Below the pieces are notes generated by a model, which did not search any database, had not been told where the DNA came from, and saw nothing but the letters and a program-made list of their open reading frames with translations. Below are positions 30,930-39,867 of a stretch of 64,000 nucleotides of DNA, in pieces. The position numbers were made by a program, and so were the translations under genes. Numbering within the stretch: position 1 is the stretch's first letter; each line of letters begins with the position of its first letter. Where the stretch lies: the NCBI RefSeq assembly GCF_016863515.1, contig NZ_BOPA01000013.1:1-64000 (forward strand), given 5' to 3'. The DNA is from Micromonospora gifhornensis. GTDB taxonomy: Bacteria > Actinomycetota > Actinomycetes > Mycobacteriales > Micromonosporaceae.

Positions 30930-31760
30930 TCAGGCGTCGGCCGGCACCCGCAACCGTCGGGTCGCCTCGGCACGGCGCGCGTACTCGGCCGGATCGTCCG
31001 GGTAGCCCACCGCCACCAGGGACAACCCGTGCGCGGGCGCGACGGTCACCTCGCTGGACCGTTCCCGCCGCGTCAGCAGGCCGGCCGGCCACTCCACGGG
31101 TCGGCGGCCGTCCCCGGCGACCAGCATCGCGCCGACCAGGCTGCGCACCATCGCCTGGCAGAACGCGTCGGCCTGCACGGTGGCGACCAGGATCCCGTCC
31201 GGGTCACGCCGCCAGTCCAGCCGGGTCACCTCCCGCAACGTGGTGGCGTTCTCCTTGCGTCGGCAGTACGCGGCGAAGTCGTGCTCCCCCACCAGCCCGG
31301 CGGAGGCGGCGGCGAGCCGATCGGTGTCGAGCGGGCGCGGCCAGGCCAGCACCTCGTGTCGACGCAGCGGCTCGGCACCCCACGGGGCGTCGGTGACCCG
31401 GTACTCGTACCGCCGGAAGGTGGCGGAGAAGCGGGCGTCGAAGCTGGCCGGCACCTCGGTCATCGCCCGGACCCGCACATCGCCCGGCAGCAGCCGGGCC
31501 AGCCGGCGCAGCAGCCGGCCCTCGTGCTCGCGCCAGACCTCCACGGGCAGATCGAGGTGACAGACCTGCCCGGAGGCGTGCACACCGGCATCGGTACGAC
31601 CAGCCACCGTCAACCCGGTCGCGGTCCCGGCGCCGAGCACCAGATCCAGCGTCTCCACCAGGACCCCGGCGACCGTACGCCGATCCGGCTGGGCGGCCCA
31701 GCCGGAGAAGTCCGTGCCGTCGTACGCGACATCCAGCCGTAGCCGGACCCGCTCGTCCAC
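30930..31760 (-). CDS. truA: tRNA pseudouridine synthase A
   Basis: Makes pseudouridine at positions 38-40 of the tRNA anticodon stem-loop. 276 aa. Recognised from DVAYDGTDFSGWAAQPDRRTV, the catalytic-Asp motif GRTDAGVHASGQV, FDARFSATFRRYEYR and FCQAMVRSLVGAMLVAGDG. GTG 31760 has GGGAGGT upstream. It ends the alpha-operon cluster after rplQ, as in many Actinobacteria, but a hairpin at 31783-31817 lies between. Confidence 0.95.
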   Translation of the reverse strand: MDERVRLRLDVAYDGTDFSGWAAQPDRRTVAGVLVETLDLVLGAGTATGLTVAGRTDAGVHASGQVCHLDLPVEVWREHEGRLLRRLARLLPGDVRVRAMTEVPASFDARFSATFRRYEYRVTDAPWGAEPLRRHEVLAWPRPLDTDRLAAASAGLVGEHDFAAYCRRKENATTLREVTRLDWRRDPDGILVATVQADAFCQAMVRSLVGAMLVAGDGRRPVEWPAGLLTRRERSSEVTVAPAHGLSLVAVGYPDDPAEYARRAEATRRLRVPADA

Positions 31761-31782
31761 GTCGTACCTCCCTCAAGACGAC

Positions 31783-31817
31783 TCGGGCCCGGCACCCCGT
31801 GGGGATGCCGGGCCCGA
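31783..31817 (-). terminator. Hairpin between rplQ and truA
   Basis: Arms 31783-31794 and 31806-31817 (12 bp) continue inward as CCCC/GGGG with one bulged A. It begins 13 nt after the rplQ stop on the minus strand. Likely terminator or attenuator. Confidence 0.65.
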
Positions 31818-31829
31818 CGACGGCCTGGA

Positions 31830-32390
31830 TCAGGCCTTGCCTTCTTCGGTGGCCAGGTCGCTGTCCTCGCGGGCGGCGGCGGTGTCACCGGACGCCGACA
31901 CCGGAGCCTCGGAGTCCTGGTCGGCCGAACGCGCGGCCGGGGCCTCCTCGGCCGGGGCGAGCGCCTCGACCTTGTCCTGCTGGGCGGCCTTGCGGGCGGC
32001 GGTCTTGCGGTTCGCCGTCGGCTCGGTGACCTGCAGCTCCTCGACCAGCTCGATGATCGCCATCGGAGCGGCGTCACCCTTGCGCGGACCGGTCTTCACG
32101 ATCCGGGTGTAGCCACCGTTGCGGTTGGCGTACCGCGGCGCGATCTGGTCGAACAGGGAGTAGACCACGTCCTTGTCCTTGACGACGCCCAGTACCCGCC
32201 GACGCGAGGCGAGGTCGCCGCGCTTGGCCTTGGTGATGAGCTGCTCGGCCAGCGGACGCAGCCGCCGGGCCTTCGTCTCGGTGGTCTGGATCTTGCCGTG
32301 CTGGAACAGCGCGGTGGCCAGGTTGGCCAGCATCAGCCGCTCGTGCGCGGGGCTGCCGCCGAGGCGGGGGCCCTTGGTGGGCGTGGGCAT
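31830..32390 (-). CDS. rplQ: 50S ribosomal protein L17 with long acidic C-terminal tail
   Basis: Large-subunit protein at the peptide-exit side. The L17 core fills about residues 1-119 ([41 protein letters not shown]). A 65-residue tail rich in Ala, Glu, Asp and Ser follows (for example [19 protein letters not shown]), longer than in Escherichia coli but common in Actinobacteria. ATG 32390. It follows rpoA by 34 nt. Confidence 0.96.
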   Translation of the reverse strand: MPTPTKGPRLGGSPAHERLMLANLATALFQHGKIQTTETKARRLRPLAEQLITKAKRGDLASRRRVLGVVKDKDVVYSLFDQIAPRYANRNGGYTRIVKTGPRKGDAAPMAIIELVEELQVTEPTANRKTAARKAAQQDKVEALAPAEEAPAARSADQDSEAPVSASGDTAAAREDSDLATEEGKA

Positions 32391-32424
32391 GCTTGGTGCT
32401 CCTCAGGTGTGGCGGCAGCGCGGA

Positions 32425-33447
32425 CTAGAGCTGCTCGGTCTCGCGGTAGTCGTCGGTGTCGTAGTCGGCCTCGCCGAAGGCGTCCACGACGTGCGCCGGG
32501 TCGAAGTTCGGAGCCGAGTCCTTCAGCCCCAGACCCATCCCGGCGAGCTTCATCTTGACCTCGTCGATCGACTTCTGGCCGAAGTTACGGATGTCGAGAA
32601 GGTCGGCCTCGGTACGCCCGATGAGCTCACCAACGGAGTTGATGCCCTCGCGCTTGAGGCAGTTGTAGGAGCGGACGGTGAGGTCCAGCTCCTCGATCGG
32701 CAGGGCCAGGTCCGCCGCCAGCTGCGCGTCCTGCGGCGACGGGCCGATGTCGATGCCCTCCGCCGTCTCGTCCAGCTCCCGGGCCAGCCCGAACAGCTCC
32801 ACCAGCGTCGAACCGGCCGAGGCCAGCGCGGTACGCGGGCCCATCGACGGCTTGGTCTCGACGTCGATGATCAGCCGGTCGAAGTCGGTCCGCTGCTCGA
32901 CACGGGTCGCCTCGACGCGGTACGTCACCTTGAGCACCGGCGAGTAGATCGAGTCGACCGGGATCCGGCCGATCTCCGCGCCCGCCTGCTTGTTCTGCGC
33001 CGCCGTGACGTAGCCACGACCCCGCTCGACGGTCAGCTCCATGTCGAGCCGGCCCTTGCCGTTGAGGGTGGCGAGCTTCAGGTCCGGGTTGTGCACCGAG
33101 ACACCGGCCGGGGGCTGGATGTCACCGGCGGTCACGTCGCCCGGGCCCTGCTTGCGCAGGTACATGCTGACCGGCTCGTCGTGCTCGGAGCTGACGCAGA
33201 GCTCCTTGATGTTCATGACGAGCTCGACCACGTCCTCCTTGACGCCGGGGATCGTGGTGAACTCGTGCAGCACACCGTCGATCTTGATCGAGGTGACCGC
33301 CGCACCCGGGATGGACGACAGCAGCGTACGCCGCAGCGAGTTGCCCAGGGTGTAGCCGAAGCCCGGCTCCAGCGGCTCGATGGTGAACCGGGACCGGGTC
33401 TCGTTGATCGACTCCTCGGAGAGGGTCGGTCGCTGGCTGATGAGCAT
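32425..33447 (-). CDS. rpoA: RNA polymerase alpha subunit
   Basis: Assembly scaffold of RNA polymerase, 340 aa. The N-terminal domain ([42 protein letters not shown]) dimerises; the C-terminal domain ([40 protein letters not shown]) binds UP elements and activators. I start at ATG 33447 ([12 protein letters not shown]), the conserved actinobacterial beginning; the in-frame extension upstream is not conserved. An acidic tail ends the protein. Preceded by a strong hairpin after rpsD. Confidence 0.98.
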   Translation of the reverse strand: MLISQRPTLSEESINETRSRFTIEPLEPGFGYTLGNSLRRTLLSSIPGAAVTSIKIDGVLHEFTTIPGVKEDVVELVMNIKELCVSSEHDEPVSMYLRKQGPGDVTAGDIQPPAGVSVHNPDLKLATLNGKGRLDMELTVERGRGYVTAAQNKQAGAEIGRIPVDSIYSPVLKVTYRVEATRVEQRTDFDRLIIDVETKPSMGPRTALASAGSTLVELFGLARELDETAEGIDIGPSPQDAQLAADLALPIEELDLTVRSYNCLKREGINSVGELIGRTEADLLDIRNFGQKSIDEVKMKLAGMGLGLKDSAPNFDPAHVVDAFGEADYDTDDYRETEQL

Positions 33448-33503
33448 GTCTTCTCTTCTCTTCCGGGGCGCCCGCCATATGACGCCCACGACACAAACTG
33501 TTC

Positions 33504-33535
33504 CGGTGGCCCGCCCGTCGCCGGGCGGACCACCG
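33504..33535 (-). promoter_or_regulatory. 14-bp hairpin between rpsD and rpoA
   Basis: Arms 33504-33517 and 33522-33535 pair over 14 bp with a tetraloop. The single non-Watson-Crick pair is G-U when read as minus-strand RNA but A-C on the other strand, so the structure fits the mRNA sense. It lies 10 nt after the rpsD stop and probably tunes rpoA relative to the r-protein genes. Confidence 0.6.
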
Positions 33536-33545
33536 CAACGAGCCC

Positions 33546-34172
33546 TTACTTGGAGTAGAGCTCGACGATCAGCTGCTCCTGGACCTGGGTGTCAATCACC
33601 TGGCGGGCCGGGAGCGAGTGCACGAGAACCTTCATCTGGCTCGGGATGGCCTCCAGCCACGCCGGCACGGTCTTCGAACCGGCCTCGGCCTGAGCCACGA
33701 TGAACGGGGTGAGCTCCTTGCTCTTCGCCCGAACCTCGATGATGTCGTGTGCACTGACGCGGTACGACGGGATGTCGACCTTCTTGCCGTTCACCGTGAA
33801 GTGACCGTGCTTGACCAGCTGACGGGCCATGTCCCGGGACTTGGCGTAGCCAGCCCGGTAGACCACGTTGTCCAGCCGCGACTCGAGGATCTGCAGGAGG
33901 ACCTCACCGGTCTTGGCCTGCTTGGCCACGGCCTCCTCGTAGTAACCGCGGAACTGCTTCTCCAGCACGCCGTAGACCCGGCGAGCCTTCTGCTTCTCAC
34001 GGAGCTGGAGCAGGTACTCCGTCTCCTTGGTGCGGCCGCGGCCGTGCTGCCCGGGCGGGAACGGCCGGGACTCGAACGGGCACTTCGGACCATCGCACTT
34101 GCTGCCCTTGAGGAACAGCTTCATCTTCTCCCGCCGGCAACGGCGGCAGTCAGCACCGGTGTAACGAGCCAT
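33546..34172 (-). CDS. rpsD: 30S ribosomal protein S4 (zinc form)
   Basis: Primary 16S rRNA-binding protein of 208 aa. The N-terminus keeps the four-cysteine zinc site (Cys 9, 12, 26, 31: CRRC and CDGPKC). The S4 RNA-binding domain is at [31 protein letters not shown] 34172, 14 nt downstream of rpsK. Confidence 0.98.
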   Translation of the reverse strand: MARYTGADCRRCRREKMKLFLKGSKCDGPKCPFESRPFPPGQHGRGRTKETEYLLQLREKQKARRVYGVLEKQFRGYYEEAVAKQAKTGEVLLQILESRLDNVVYRAGYAKSRDMARQLVKHGHFTVNGKKVDIPSYRVSAHDIIEVRAKSKELTPFIVAQAEAGSKTVPAWLEAIPSQMKVLVHSLPARQVIDTQVQEQLIVELYSK

Positions 34173-34186
34173 CTCTCTCTAACCTC

Positions 34187-34594
34187 TCAGACCCGACGAC
34201 GCTTCGGCGGACGGCATCCGTTGTGCGGCTGCGGGGTGACGTCGGAGATCTGCCCGACCTCCAGGCCCACCGCCTGCAGCGAACGGATGGCGGTCTCCCG
34301 GCCGGAGCCGGGGCCCTTGACGAACACGTCGACCTTGCGCATGCCGTGCTCCATGGCCCGACGCGCAGCGGCCTCGGCGGCCAGCTGGGCGGCGAACGGG
34401 GTCGACTTGCGCGAACCCTTGAAGCCGACCTGGCCCGCGGAGGCCCAGGAGATGACGGCACCGGTCGGGTCCGTGATGGACACGATGGTGTTGTTGAAGG
34501 TGCTCTTGATATGCGCCTGCCCGTGGGCGACGTTCTTGCGTTCCTTGCGCCGGACCTTCTTTACAGCGGCCCCGGCACGAGCCTTCGGTGGCAT
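34187..34594 (-). CDS. rpsK: 30S ribosomal protein S11
   Basis: Platform protein of the small subunit, 135 aa. Signatures: [56 protein letters not shown], and the basic end [16 protein letters not shown] 34594 ([18 protein letters not shown]) is the usual actinobacterial start. Confidence 0.98.
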
Positions 34595-34683
34595 AAGTCT
34601 GTGCGCTCCTAGTTGACTTCCCGGCACGGGTTGCGGCCTGGCCTACCTGGGCAGACCCGGACCCGCACTCCGGTGAAAGAGAA

Positions 34684-35064
34684 TTACTTCTTGCCGGGCT
34701 TCTTCTTGCCGGCGACCGTCCGCTTCGGGCCCTTGCGGGTGCGGGCGTTGGTACGGGTCCGCTGGCCACGGACGGGCAGACCCCGGCGGTGCCGGATGCC
34801 CTCGTAGCAGCCGATCTCGACCTTGCGGCGGATGTCAGCGGCGACCTCGCGGCGCAGGTCGCCTTCAACCTTGTAGTTGGCCTCGATGTGGTCACGGAGC
34901 TGGACCAGCTCCTCGTCCGTGAGGTCCCGGGCGCGCTTGTCCGGCGAGATGCCGGTGGCAGCGAGCGTCTCCAGAGCGCGGGTGCGACCCACGCCGAAGA
35001 TGTAGGTGAGCGCGATCTCCAGCCGCTTCTCGCGGGGGAGGTCGACGCCGACTAGACGTGCCAT
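34684..35064 (-). CDS. rpsM: 30S ribosomal protein S13
   Basis: Head protein contacting tRNA and the large subunit; 126 aa. Motifs: [30 protein letters not shown], a helix-two-turn-helix region, and the Lys-rich tail [15 protein letters not shown] that reaches the P site. ATG 35064. The 268-nt gap upstream to rpmJ contains a hairpin at 35299-35326 and a weaker one at 35139-35157, with no convincing promoter. Confidence 0.98.
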   Translation of the reverse strand: MARLVGVDLPREKRLEIALTYIFGVGRTRALETLAATGISPDKRARDLTDEELVQLRDHIEANYKVEGDLRREVAADIRRKVEIGCYEGIRHRRGLPVRGQRTRTNARTRKGPKRTVAGKKKPGKK

Positions 35065-35298
35065 CTGTGGGCGTACTCCTTGTGTTGTCTCGCGGAGGTG
35101 TGGACCCGTCCCACCCCGCTACCGACCGACCTGTCCCTCCGGCGCGTGATGCGCCGGCGACGCGGTTCGGTCGCTGCCCAAGCGGGCCCCGGCCTCCGAC
35201 CGGGGGTCAACCACGAGAAAGTACGCGCTGCGCACCGCTCGCGGCTGGGACGAGCATGTGTGATGTGCTGGCTGGATCTGCGGCCCGGATCACGCCCT

Positions 35299-35326
35299 CG
35301 GCCGACCGGTGGTCACCGGTCGGCCG
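35299..35326 (-). terminator. 12-bp hairpin after rpmJ
   Basis: Arms 35299-35310 and 35315-35326 pair perfectly with loop ggtc, 6 nt past the rpmJ stop. Terminator or attenuator between infA-rpmJ and rpsM. Confidence 0.65.
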
Positions 35327-35332
35327 TGACGA

Positions 35333-35446
35333 TCAGCCCTGGCGCTGCTTGTGGCGCGGGTCGGTGCAGATGACCATGACCCGGCCGTGCCGGCGGATAA
35401 CCCGGCACTTGTTGCAGATCCTCTTGACGCTCGGCTTGACCTTCAC
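35333..35446 (-). CDS. rpmJ: 50S ribosomal protein L36 (zinc form)
   Basis: Very small 37-aa large-subunit protein: GTG 35446, preceded by AAGG at 5-nt spacing, then the sequence [17 protein letters not shown] and [20 protein letters not shown]. Cys-X2-Cys, a later Cys and His form the zinc ribbon, so this is the zinc-loaded version. An in-frame ATG at 35464 would add six residues. It sits between infA and rpsM as usual. Confidence 0.95.
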   Translation of the reverse strand: MKVKPSVKRICNKCRVIRRHGRVMVICTDPRHKQRQG

Positions 35447-35536
35447 GGTTGCCTTACTTCCCATCTGGCCCGGCACCACGAGGCGCGACACCGGACGTCG
35501 AAGACGGACACGGGACGTTTCCGGCCGTCGTCAGGA

Positions 35537-35758
35537 CTACTTGTAGCGGTAGACGATGCGCCCGCGGGTCAGGTCGTACGGCGAGAGTTCCACGACGACC
35601 CGATCCTCCGGCAGGATACGGATGTAGTGCTGCCGCATCTTGCCGCTGATGTGAGCCAGCACCTTGTGGCCGTTGGCGAGCTCCACCCTGAACATGGCGT
35701 TCGGCAGGGGCTCGATGACCCGACCTTCGATCTCGATGGCTCCGTCTTTTTTCGGCAT
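35537..35758 (-). CDS. infA: Translation initiation factor IF-1
   Basis: OB-fold factor (73 aa) that occupies the ribosomal A site during initiation. [42 protein letters not shown] and [15 protein letters not shown] are nearly invariant family sequences. ATG 35758 with GGAGGAC upstream; the in-frame extension to 35800 is not conserved. It has its own promoter at 35914-35943. Confidence 0.97.
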   Translation of the reverse strand: MPKKDGAIEIEGRVIEPLPNAMFRVELANGHKVLAHISGKMRQHYIRILPEDRVVVELSPYDLTRGRIVYRYK

Positions 35759-35817
35759 GTCCTCCGCTGTCCTGACGTCGGTTACTCCGGACCGGCTCAC
35801 AACGCCTTACACGGGTG

Positions 35818-35831
35818 CTGATCATGATCAG
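35818..35831. promoter_or_regulatory. 14-bp perfect palindrome in the infA leader
   Basis: CTGATCATGATCAG is its own reverse complement. It lies within the 5' untranslated region predicted from the promoter at 35914-35943, 60 nt before the infA start. Candidate operator; no known factor is assigned. Confidence 0.4.
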
Positions 35832-35913
35832 TTGACCCGCGCCAGCCGCGGCTCCGCGTCCCACCGAAGCGCTTGGTGGGCATGGCGGAGTGGACGCTGT
35901 GCGCCGATCAGAA

Positions 35914-35943
35914 AGTGTACGCCCGCATGCACGCCGTCGCCAA
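35914..35943 (-). promoter_or_regulatory. Promoter of infA-rpmJ
   Basis: Minus strand TTGGCG (35943-35938), 18 nt, TACACT (35919-35914). Transcription would begin near 35907, giving a leader of about 150 nt that contains the palindrome. Nothing else was recognised in the 35759-35987 gap. Confidence 0.65.
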
Positions 35944-35987
35944 ACCGACCGGCCAATACGCCCGGACCGGCACGACAAACGTGCCTT

Positions 35988-36680
35988 TCAGGCATTCCCC
36001 TCCGGCTGCTGCGGCACGCGGCCCGGTTCGGTCGCCTGGTGACCCAGGTCATGCTGCGACCCTTGCGCATCGGCCAGGGCCTCGGTTCCGCCCGCCGATC
36101 GCCGGCCGTGGTGCGGCAGATGACGGGCGGCCTTGCGGTCCCGCTTGACGGCCCTCTTCTCGGCCCGCCGCCGCCGGCGGCGCTCCCGCTCTGCCGCCCA
36201 CCGCCGGGGCTCGCCACCGACCAGCCCGGTGACGGTCTGGACCAGCAGGATCGCACCCCACGGCGCGGCCACCCAGGCGGGCCAGAAGTAAAGCAGGTCG
36301 CGGGAGGCGAAGGAGGTCACCGCCCAGATCGCCACCACGATCCCGACAGTCTTCAGCCACGGCTCCCAGACCTCGACCAGCCAGCGCACGGTCACCGTCC
36401 GGTCGACGGCGCCGTCGGACGCCGATACCGCACCGTCGGCCGCCCGCTGCGCAGGCACCGCACCCGGCGTCGGTGCCACCGCACCCGCCGCCGGCAGATC
36501 ACGCACCAGGTCGTCCAGGTCGGCGTAGGTACGAGCGGCGTACGCCCGCTGGAGTCGCTCGTCGTACTCGTGCAGGTTCAGCCGGCCCTCGTCGAGCGCG
36601 ACCCGCAGCCGATCGGCGATGGCCTGACGGTCGGCGTCCGCTGCCCGCATCCCGTCACGCCCATCCATGCGGGCAAGCAT
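35988..36680 (-). CDS. DUF1707 membrane protein
   Basis: 230 aa. The N-terminal DUF1707 (SHOCT-like) motif is clear: MRAADADRQAIADRLRVALD and GRLNLHEYDERLQRAYAARTYADLDDLVRDLP. Two membrane segments follow (LKTVGIVVAIWAVTSFA and WPAWVAAPWGAILLVQTVTGLVGG), then a very basic cytoplasmic tail (ERERRRRRRAEKRAVKRDRKAAR). Starts at 36680, 36668 or 36650 are possible; none has a strong ribosome-binding site. It lies between map and infA on the same strand, an insertion into an otherwise conserved gene order. Function unknown. Confidence 0.75.
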   Translation of the reverse strand: MLARMDGRDGMRAADADRQAIADRLRVALDEGRLNLHEYDERLQRAYAARTYADLDDLVRDLPAAGAVAPTPGAVPAQRAADGAVSASDGAVDRTVTVRWLVEVWEPWLKTVGIVVAIWAVTSFASRDLLYFWPAWVAAPWGAILLVQTVTGLVGGEPRRWAAERERRRRRRAEKRAVKRDRKAARHLPHHGRRSAGGTEALADAQGSQHDLGHQATEPGRVPQQPEGNA

Positions 36681-36752
36681 GCCACCGGCCCGCCAGTCCG
36701 CCCACCCGGCACTCGATCGAAGGTGGGTCGGGGTCCTTGGCTCGGGCGCGAC

Positions 36753-37604
36753 TCAGGCGGACGGCGCGTTGCTCGGCTGGCGGGCGGTGACCAGGTCACC
36801 GAGGCGGCCCCGGCCACCATCGGGGGCGGTCAGCACCCACACCCCGTCGGGCAGCAGCGCCATGGTGTGCTCGACGTGCGCAGCCCGCGAGCCGTCCCGG
36901 GTGACTACCGTCCACCCGTCGGCCAACTCGACGGTACGCGGGGAACCCATGGTGATCATCGGCTCGATGGCAAGCGCCATGCCCGGCACCAGTCGGGGCC
37001 CCTTGCCCGGCCGGCCGTGGTTGAGCACGTGCGGGTCCTGGTGCATCTCGGTGCCGATGCCGTGACCGCCGTAACCGTCGACGATGCCGTACCGGCCGCC
37101 CTTGCGTACCGCGTTCTCCACCGCGTGCGAGATGTCGGTCAGCCGGCCCTTGCCGCTGGCGGCGCCCCGGGCGGCGGCGGCGATTCCGGCCCACATGGCG
37201 TCCTCGGCGACCGTCGCCATCCGCAGCAGCGCCGGATCGACCTCGCCCACGCCGACGGTGATCGCCGCGTCGCCATGCCAGCCGTCGAGCACCGCACCGC
37301 AGTCGATCGAGATCAGATCCCCCTCGGCCAACGCCTGCTCCGGCGACGGGATGGCGTGCACGATCTGCTCGTTCACCGACGAGCAGATCGACGCCGGGAA
37401 CCCGTGGTAGCCCTTGAAGGACGGGACGGCACCCGCCTCACGGATCGTCGACTCGGCGATCGCGTCCAGATCGGCCGTGGTCACCCCGGGCGCGACCGCT
37501 TCCCGCATCCTGCGAAGCGCCTCCGCGACCACCAGGCCGGCGGCTCGCATCTTGTCGATCTGCTCGGGGGTTTTCAGCTGGATGTCCAGCTGGGGACGAC
37601 GCAT
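36753..37604 (-). CDS. map: Type I methionine aminopeptidase
   Basis: Removes N-terminal Met from nascent proteins; 283 aa, cytoplasmic. Metal ligands are in place: Asp in DCGAVLDGWHGDAAITVG, His in GHGIGTEMHQDPHV, Glu in EPMITMG and the last Glu in HVEHTMALLPDG. ATG 37604 (MRRPQLDIQLKTPEQIDKMR) is the conserved start; the 21 in-frame codons upstream are not. It follows adk after a hairpin. Confidence 0.96.
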   Translation of the reverse strand: MRRPQLDIQLKTPEQIDKMRAAGLVVAEALRRMREAVAPGVTTADLDAIAESTIREAGAVPSFKGYHGFPASICSSVNEQIVHAIPSPEQALAEGDLISIDCGAVLDGWHGDAAITVGVGEVDPALLRMATVAEDAMWAGIAAAARGAASGKGRLTDISHAVENAVRKGGRYGIVDGYGGHGIGTEMHQDPHVLNHGRPGKGPRLVPGMALAIEPMITMGSPRTVELADGWTVVTRDGSRAAHVEHTMALLPDGVWVLTAPDGGRGRLGDLVTARQPSNAPSA

Positions 37605-37627
37605 GGAGGCGATACCTTTCGTTGCCA

Positions 37628-37664
37628 CGAACAGCGGGGCACGCCGAGCGTACCCCGCTGTTCG
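37628..37664 (-). promoter_or_regulatory. 12-bp hairpin between adk and map
   Basis: Arms 37628-37639 and 37653-37664 pair perfectly around a 13-nt loop, 33 nt after the adk stop and 24 nt before the map start. Probable attenuator or processing site. Confidence 0.55.
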
Positions 37665-37697
37665 CACTCTATCCGGGTGGCGGTCAGCCGACGGCGG

Positions 37698-38351
37698 TCA
37701 GCTCCCGTAGGAGCGCAGGGCGTCGATCGCGCGGACCGTGACGTCCTCCACCGGGCCCGTGGCGTCTATGCCGACCAGCTTGCCCTGAGCGCCGTAGTAG
37801 TCCACCAACGGCGCGGTCTTGTCCGCGTACTCCCGCAGCCGCGCCGCGATGGTCTCCGGCTTGTCGTCGTCCCGCTGGAACAACTCGGCGCCGCACCTGT
37901 CGCAGATGCCTTCCCGGCTGGTCGCGTCGAACTCGACGTGCCAGATCTTGCCGCAACCCCGGCAGGTGCGCCGGCCGGACAGCCGCCGGATCACCTCGTC
38001 GTCATCGACCACCAGCTCCAGCACGATGTCCAGAGCGGTGCCCAGGTCGGCCAGGAGCTTGTCCAGGGCCGCGGCCTGCGGGGTGGTCCGAGGGAAGCCG
38101 TCGAGCAGGAAGCCCTCGGCGGTGTCCGGCTCGGCGAGCCGGTCCCGGACCATGTTGATGGTGACCTCGTCCGGGACCAGCTTGCCGGCGTCCATGTACC
38201 GCTTGGCCTCGACGCCCAACGGCGTGCCCTGCGAAACGTTGGCCCGGAAGATGTCCCCGGTCGAGATCTTCGGAACGGACAGGTGCGCGGCGATGAACTC
38301 TGCCTGTGTGCCCTTGCCCGCGCCCGGCGGGCCAACCAGAACCAGTCTCAT
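37698..38351 (-). CDS. adk: Adenylate kinase (zinc LID form)
   Basis: Interconverts ATP plus AMP and two ADP; 217 aa. P-loop [10 protein letters not shown] at residue 7, AMP-binding [10 protein letters not shown], and [10 protein letters not shown]. The LID carries [13 protein letters not shown] and CDRCG, a four-cysteine zinc site typical of Gram-positive long-form enzymes. ATG 38351 is directly next to the secY stop (38352), so translation is probably coupled. Confidence 0.97.
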   Translation of the reverse strand: MRLVLVGPPGAGKGTQAEFIAAHLSVPKISTGDIFRANVSQGTPLGVEAKRYMDAGKLVPDEVTINMVRDRLAEPDTAEGFLLDGFPRTTPQAAALDKLLADLGTALDIVLELVVDDDEVIRRLSGRRTCRGCGKIWHVEFDATSREGICDRCGAELFQRDDDKPETIAARLREYADKTAPLVDYYGAQGKLVGIDATGPVEDVTVRAIDALRSYGS

Positions 38352-39677
38352 CTACCGCAGGAACCCTTCGTAGTTCCGCTGCATCAGTTGGCTCTCGATC
38401 TGCTTGCTGGTCTCGAGAGCAACACCAACCATGATCAGCACAGCGGTACCACCGAACGGGAAGTTGAGGTACTGCTGCCGGTCCAGCCAGATGAAGAAGA
38501 AGTTCGGCAGGATCGAGATGATCGCGAGGTACAGCGCCCCCGGCAGGGTGATGCGGCTGAGGATGAAGTCCAGGTAGTCGGCGGTGGGCTTGCCGGGGCG
38601 GATGCCCGGCACGAAACCGCCGTACTTCTTCATGTTGTCCGCGACCTCGGTCGGGTTGAACGTGATCGAGACGTAGAAGTAGGTGAAGAAGATGATCAGC
38701 AGGAAGTAGACCGAGATGTAGATCGGGCTGGTCGGGTCGACCAGGTTGTTCTGGATCCACGCCTGGGTCTTGCCCGGGTCGTTCTGGTCGAAGAACTGGA
38801 GCGCCAGCTGCGGCAGGTAGAGCAGCGACGAACCGAAGATGACCGGGATGACACCCGCCTGGTTGACCTTCAGCGGGATGTAGGTCGAGGTGCCGCCGTA
38901 CATCCGCCGGCCGATCATGCGCTTGGCGTACTGCACCGGGATGCGGCGCTGGGCCTGCTCGATGAAGGTGACCGCGGTGATGACCACCAGCACCAGAGCG
39001 ATGACGAGGAAGAACTTGAACCAGCCCTGGCTCTCCTTGATCCGCCAGCCCTCACTGGGAAGCCGGGCGGCGATCGAGGTGAAGATCAGGACGGACATGC
39101 CGTTGCCGACGCCGCGGTCGGTGATCAGCTCACCGAGCCACATGACCACGCCGGTACCCGCGGTCATCGTCATCACCAGGATGGACAGCGTCAGCCAGTC
39201 CGGGATGCCGGTGCCCTGCGGGATGATCGGGAACTCGTCGCACTGGTTGTTGAACAGCTGGCCGGAGCGGGCCAGCGCCACGAACGCCGAGGCCTGGAGG
39301 ACACCGAGGCCGAGGGTCAGGTAGCGGGTGTACTGGGTGATCTTCGCCTGGCCGGCCTGGCCCTCCTTGCGGAGCTGCTCGAGCCGGGGGATCACCACCG
39401 TCAGCAGCTGCAGGATGATCGACGCGGTGATGTAGGGCATGATGCCCAGCGCGAAGACCGACAGCTGGAGCAGTGCGCCGCCCGAGAAGAGGTCGAGCAG
39501 GTTCAGCACACCGGTGGAGCCCTCGATCGTGTCGAGGCACTTCTGCACGTTGCCGTACGAGACACCTGGGCTGGGCAGAGTGGCGCCGAGCCGGTAGATC
39601 GCGATGATGCCTACTGTGAACAGCAGCTTCTTGCGCAGGTCAGGCGTACGGAACGCACTGAGAAAGGCGGACAGCAA
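38352..39677 (-). CDS. secY: Preprotein translocase subunit SecY
   Basis: Channel subunit of the Sec translocon with ten membrane segments; 441 aa. Signatures: MPYITASIILQLLTVVIPRLEQL and the GYARRI/QYAKRMIGRRMYGG loop. TTG 39677 is chosen because AGGAGG lies 6 nt upstream (39689-39684) and the protein then begins LSAFLSAFRTPDLRKKLLFT as in relatives; upstream in-frame codons are not conserved. Separated from rplO by a terminator and a candidate promoter, so secY-adk-map may be a unit of its own. Confidence 0.96.
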   Translation of the reverse strand: MLSAFLSAFRTPDLRKKLLFTVGIIAIYRLGATLPSPGVSYGNVQKCLDTIEGSTGVLNLLDLFSGGALLQLSVFALGIMPYITASIILQLLTVVIPRLEQLRKEGQAGQAKITQYTRYLTLGLGVLQASAFVALARSGQLFNNQCDEFPIIPQGTGIPDWLTLSILVMTMTAGTGVVMWLGELITDRGVGNGMSVLIFTSIAARLPSEGWRIKESQGWFKFFLVIALVLVVITAVTFIEQAQRRIPVQYAKRMIGRRMYGGTSTYIPLKVNQAGVIPVIFGSSLLYLPQLALQFFDQNDPGKTQAWIQNNLVDPTSPIYISVYFLLIIFFTYFYVSITFNPTEVADNMKKYGGFVPGIRPGKPTADYLDFILSRITLPGALYLAIISILPNFFFIWLDRQQYLNFPFGGTAVLIMVGVALETSKQIESQLMQRNYEGFLR

Positions 39678-39775
39678 CTTCTTCCTCCTGCGCGAGGCGG
39701 GCCGCCGGGCATCCCAGGCGGATCGGGGTGGTGGTGGTGTCGGGCAGGGTGCCCGATTCTCCATGCTGGGAAGGG

Positions 39776-39805
39776 ACTCTAACAGCCCGATCCCGGTCCG
39801 GGCAG
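39776..39805 (-). promoter_or_regulatory. Candidate promoter for secY-adk-map
   Basis: Minus strand CTGCCC (39805-39800), 18 nt, TAGAGT (39781-39776). The -10 is good and the -35 weak. It lies between the rplO terminator and secY. Confidence 0.4.
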
Positions 39806-39867
39806 ATGTGCCCGGCTACATAAACCGAATCCGATGTTACCGGGCGCACACGCCCGAGTTGAGAGCA

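Noticed and set aside
35832..35987. Possible small gene or tRNA between infA and the DUF1707 gene
   Set aside because: No cloverleaf and no frame with a ribosome-binding site and coding bias; the region fits the infA promoter and leader.
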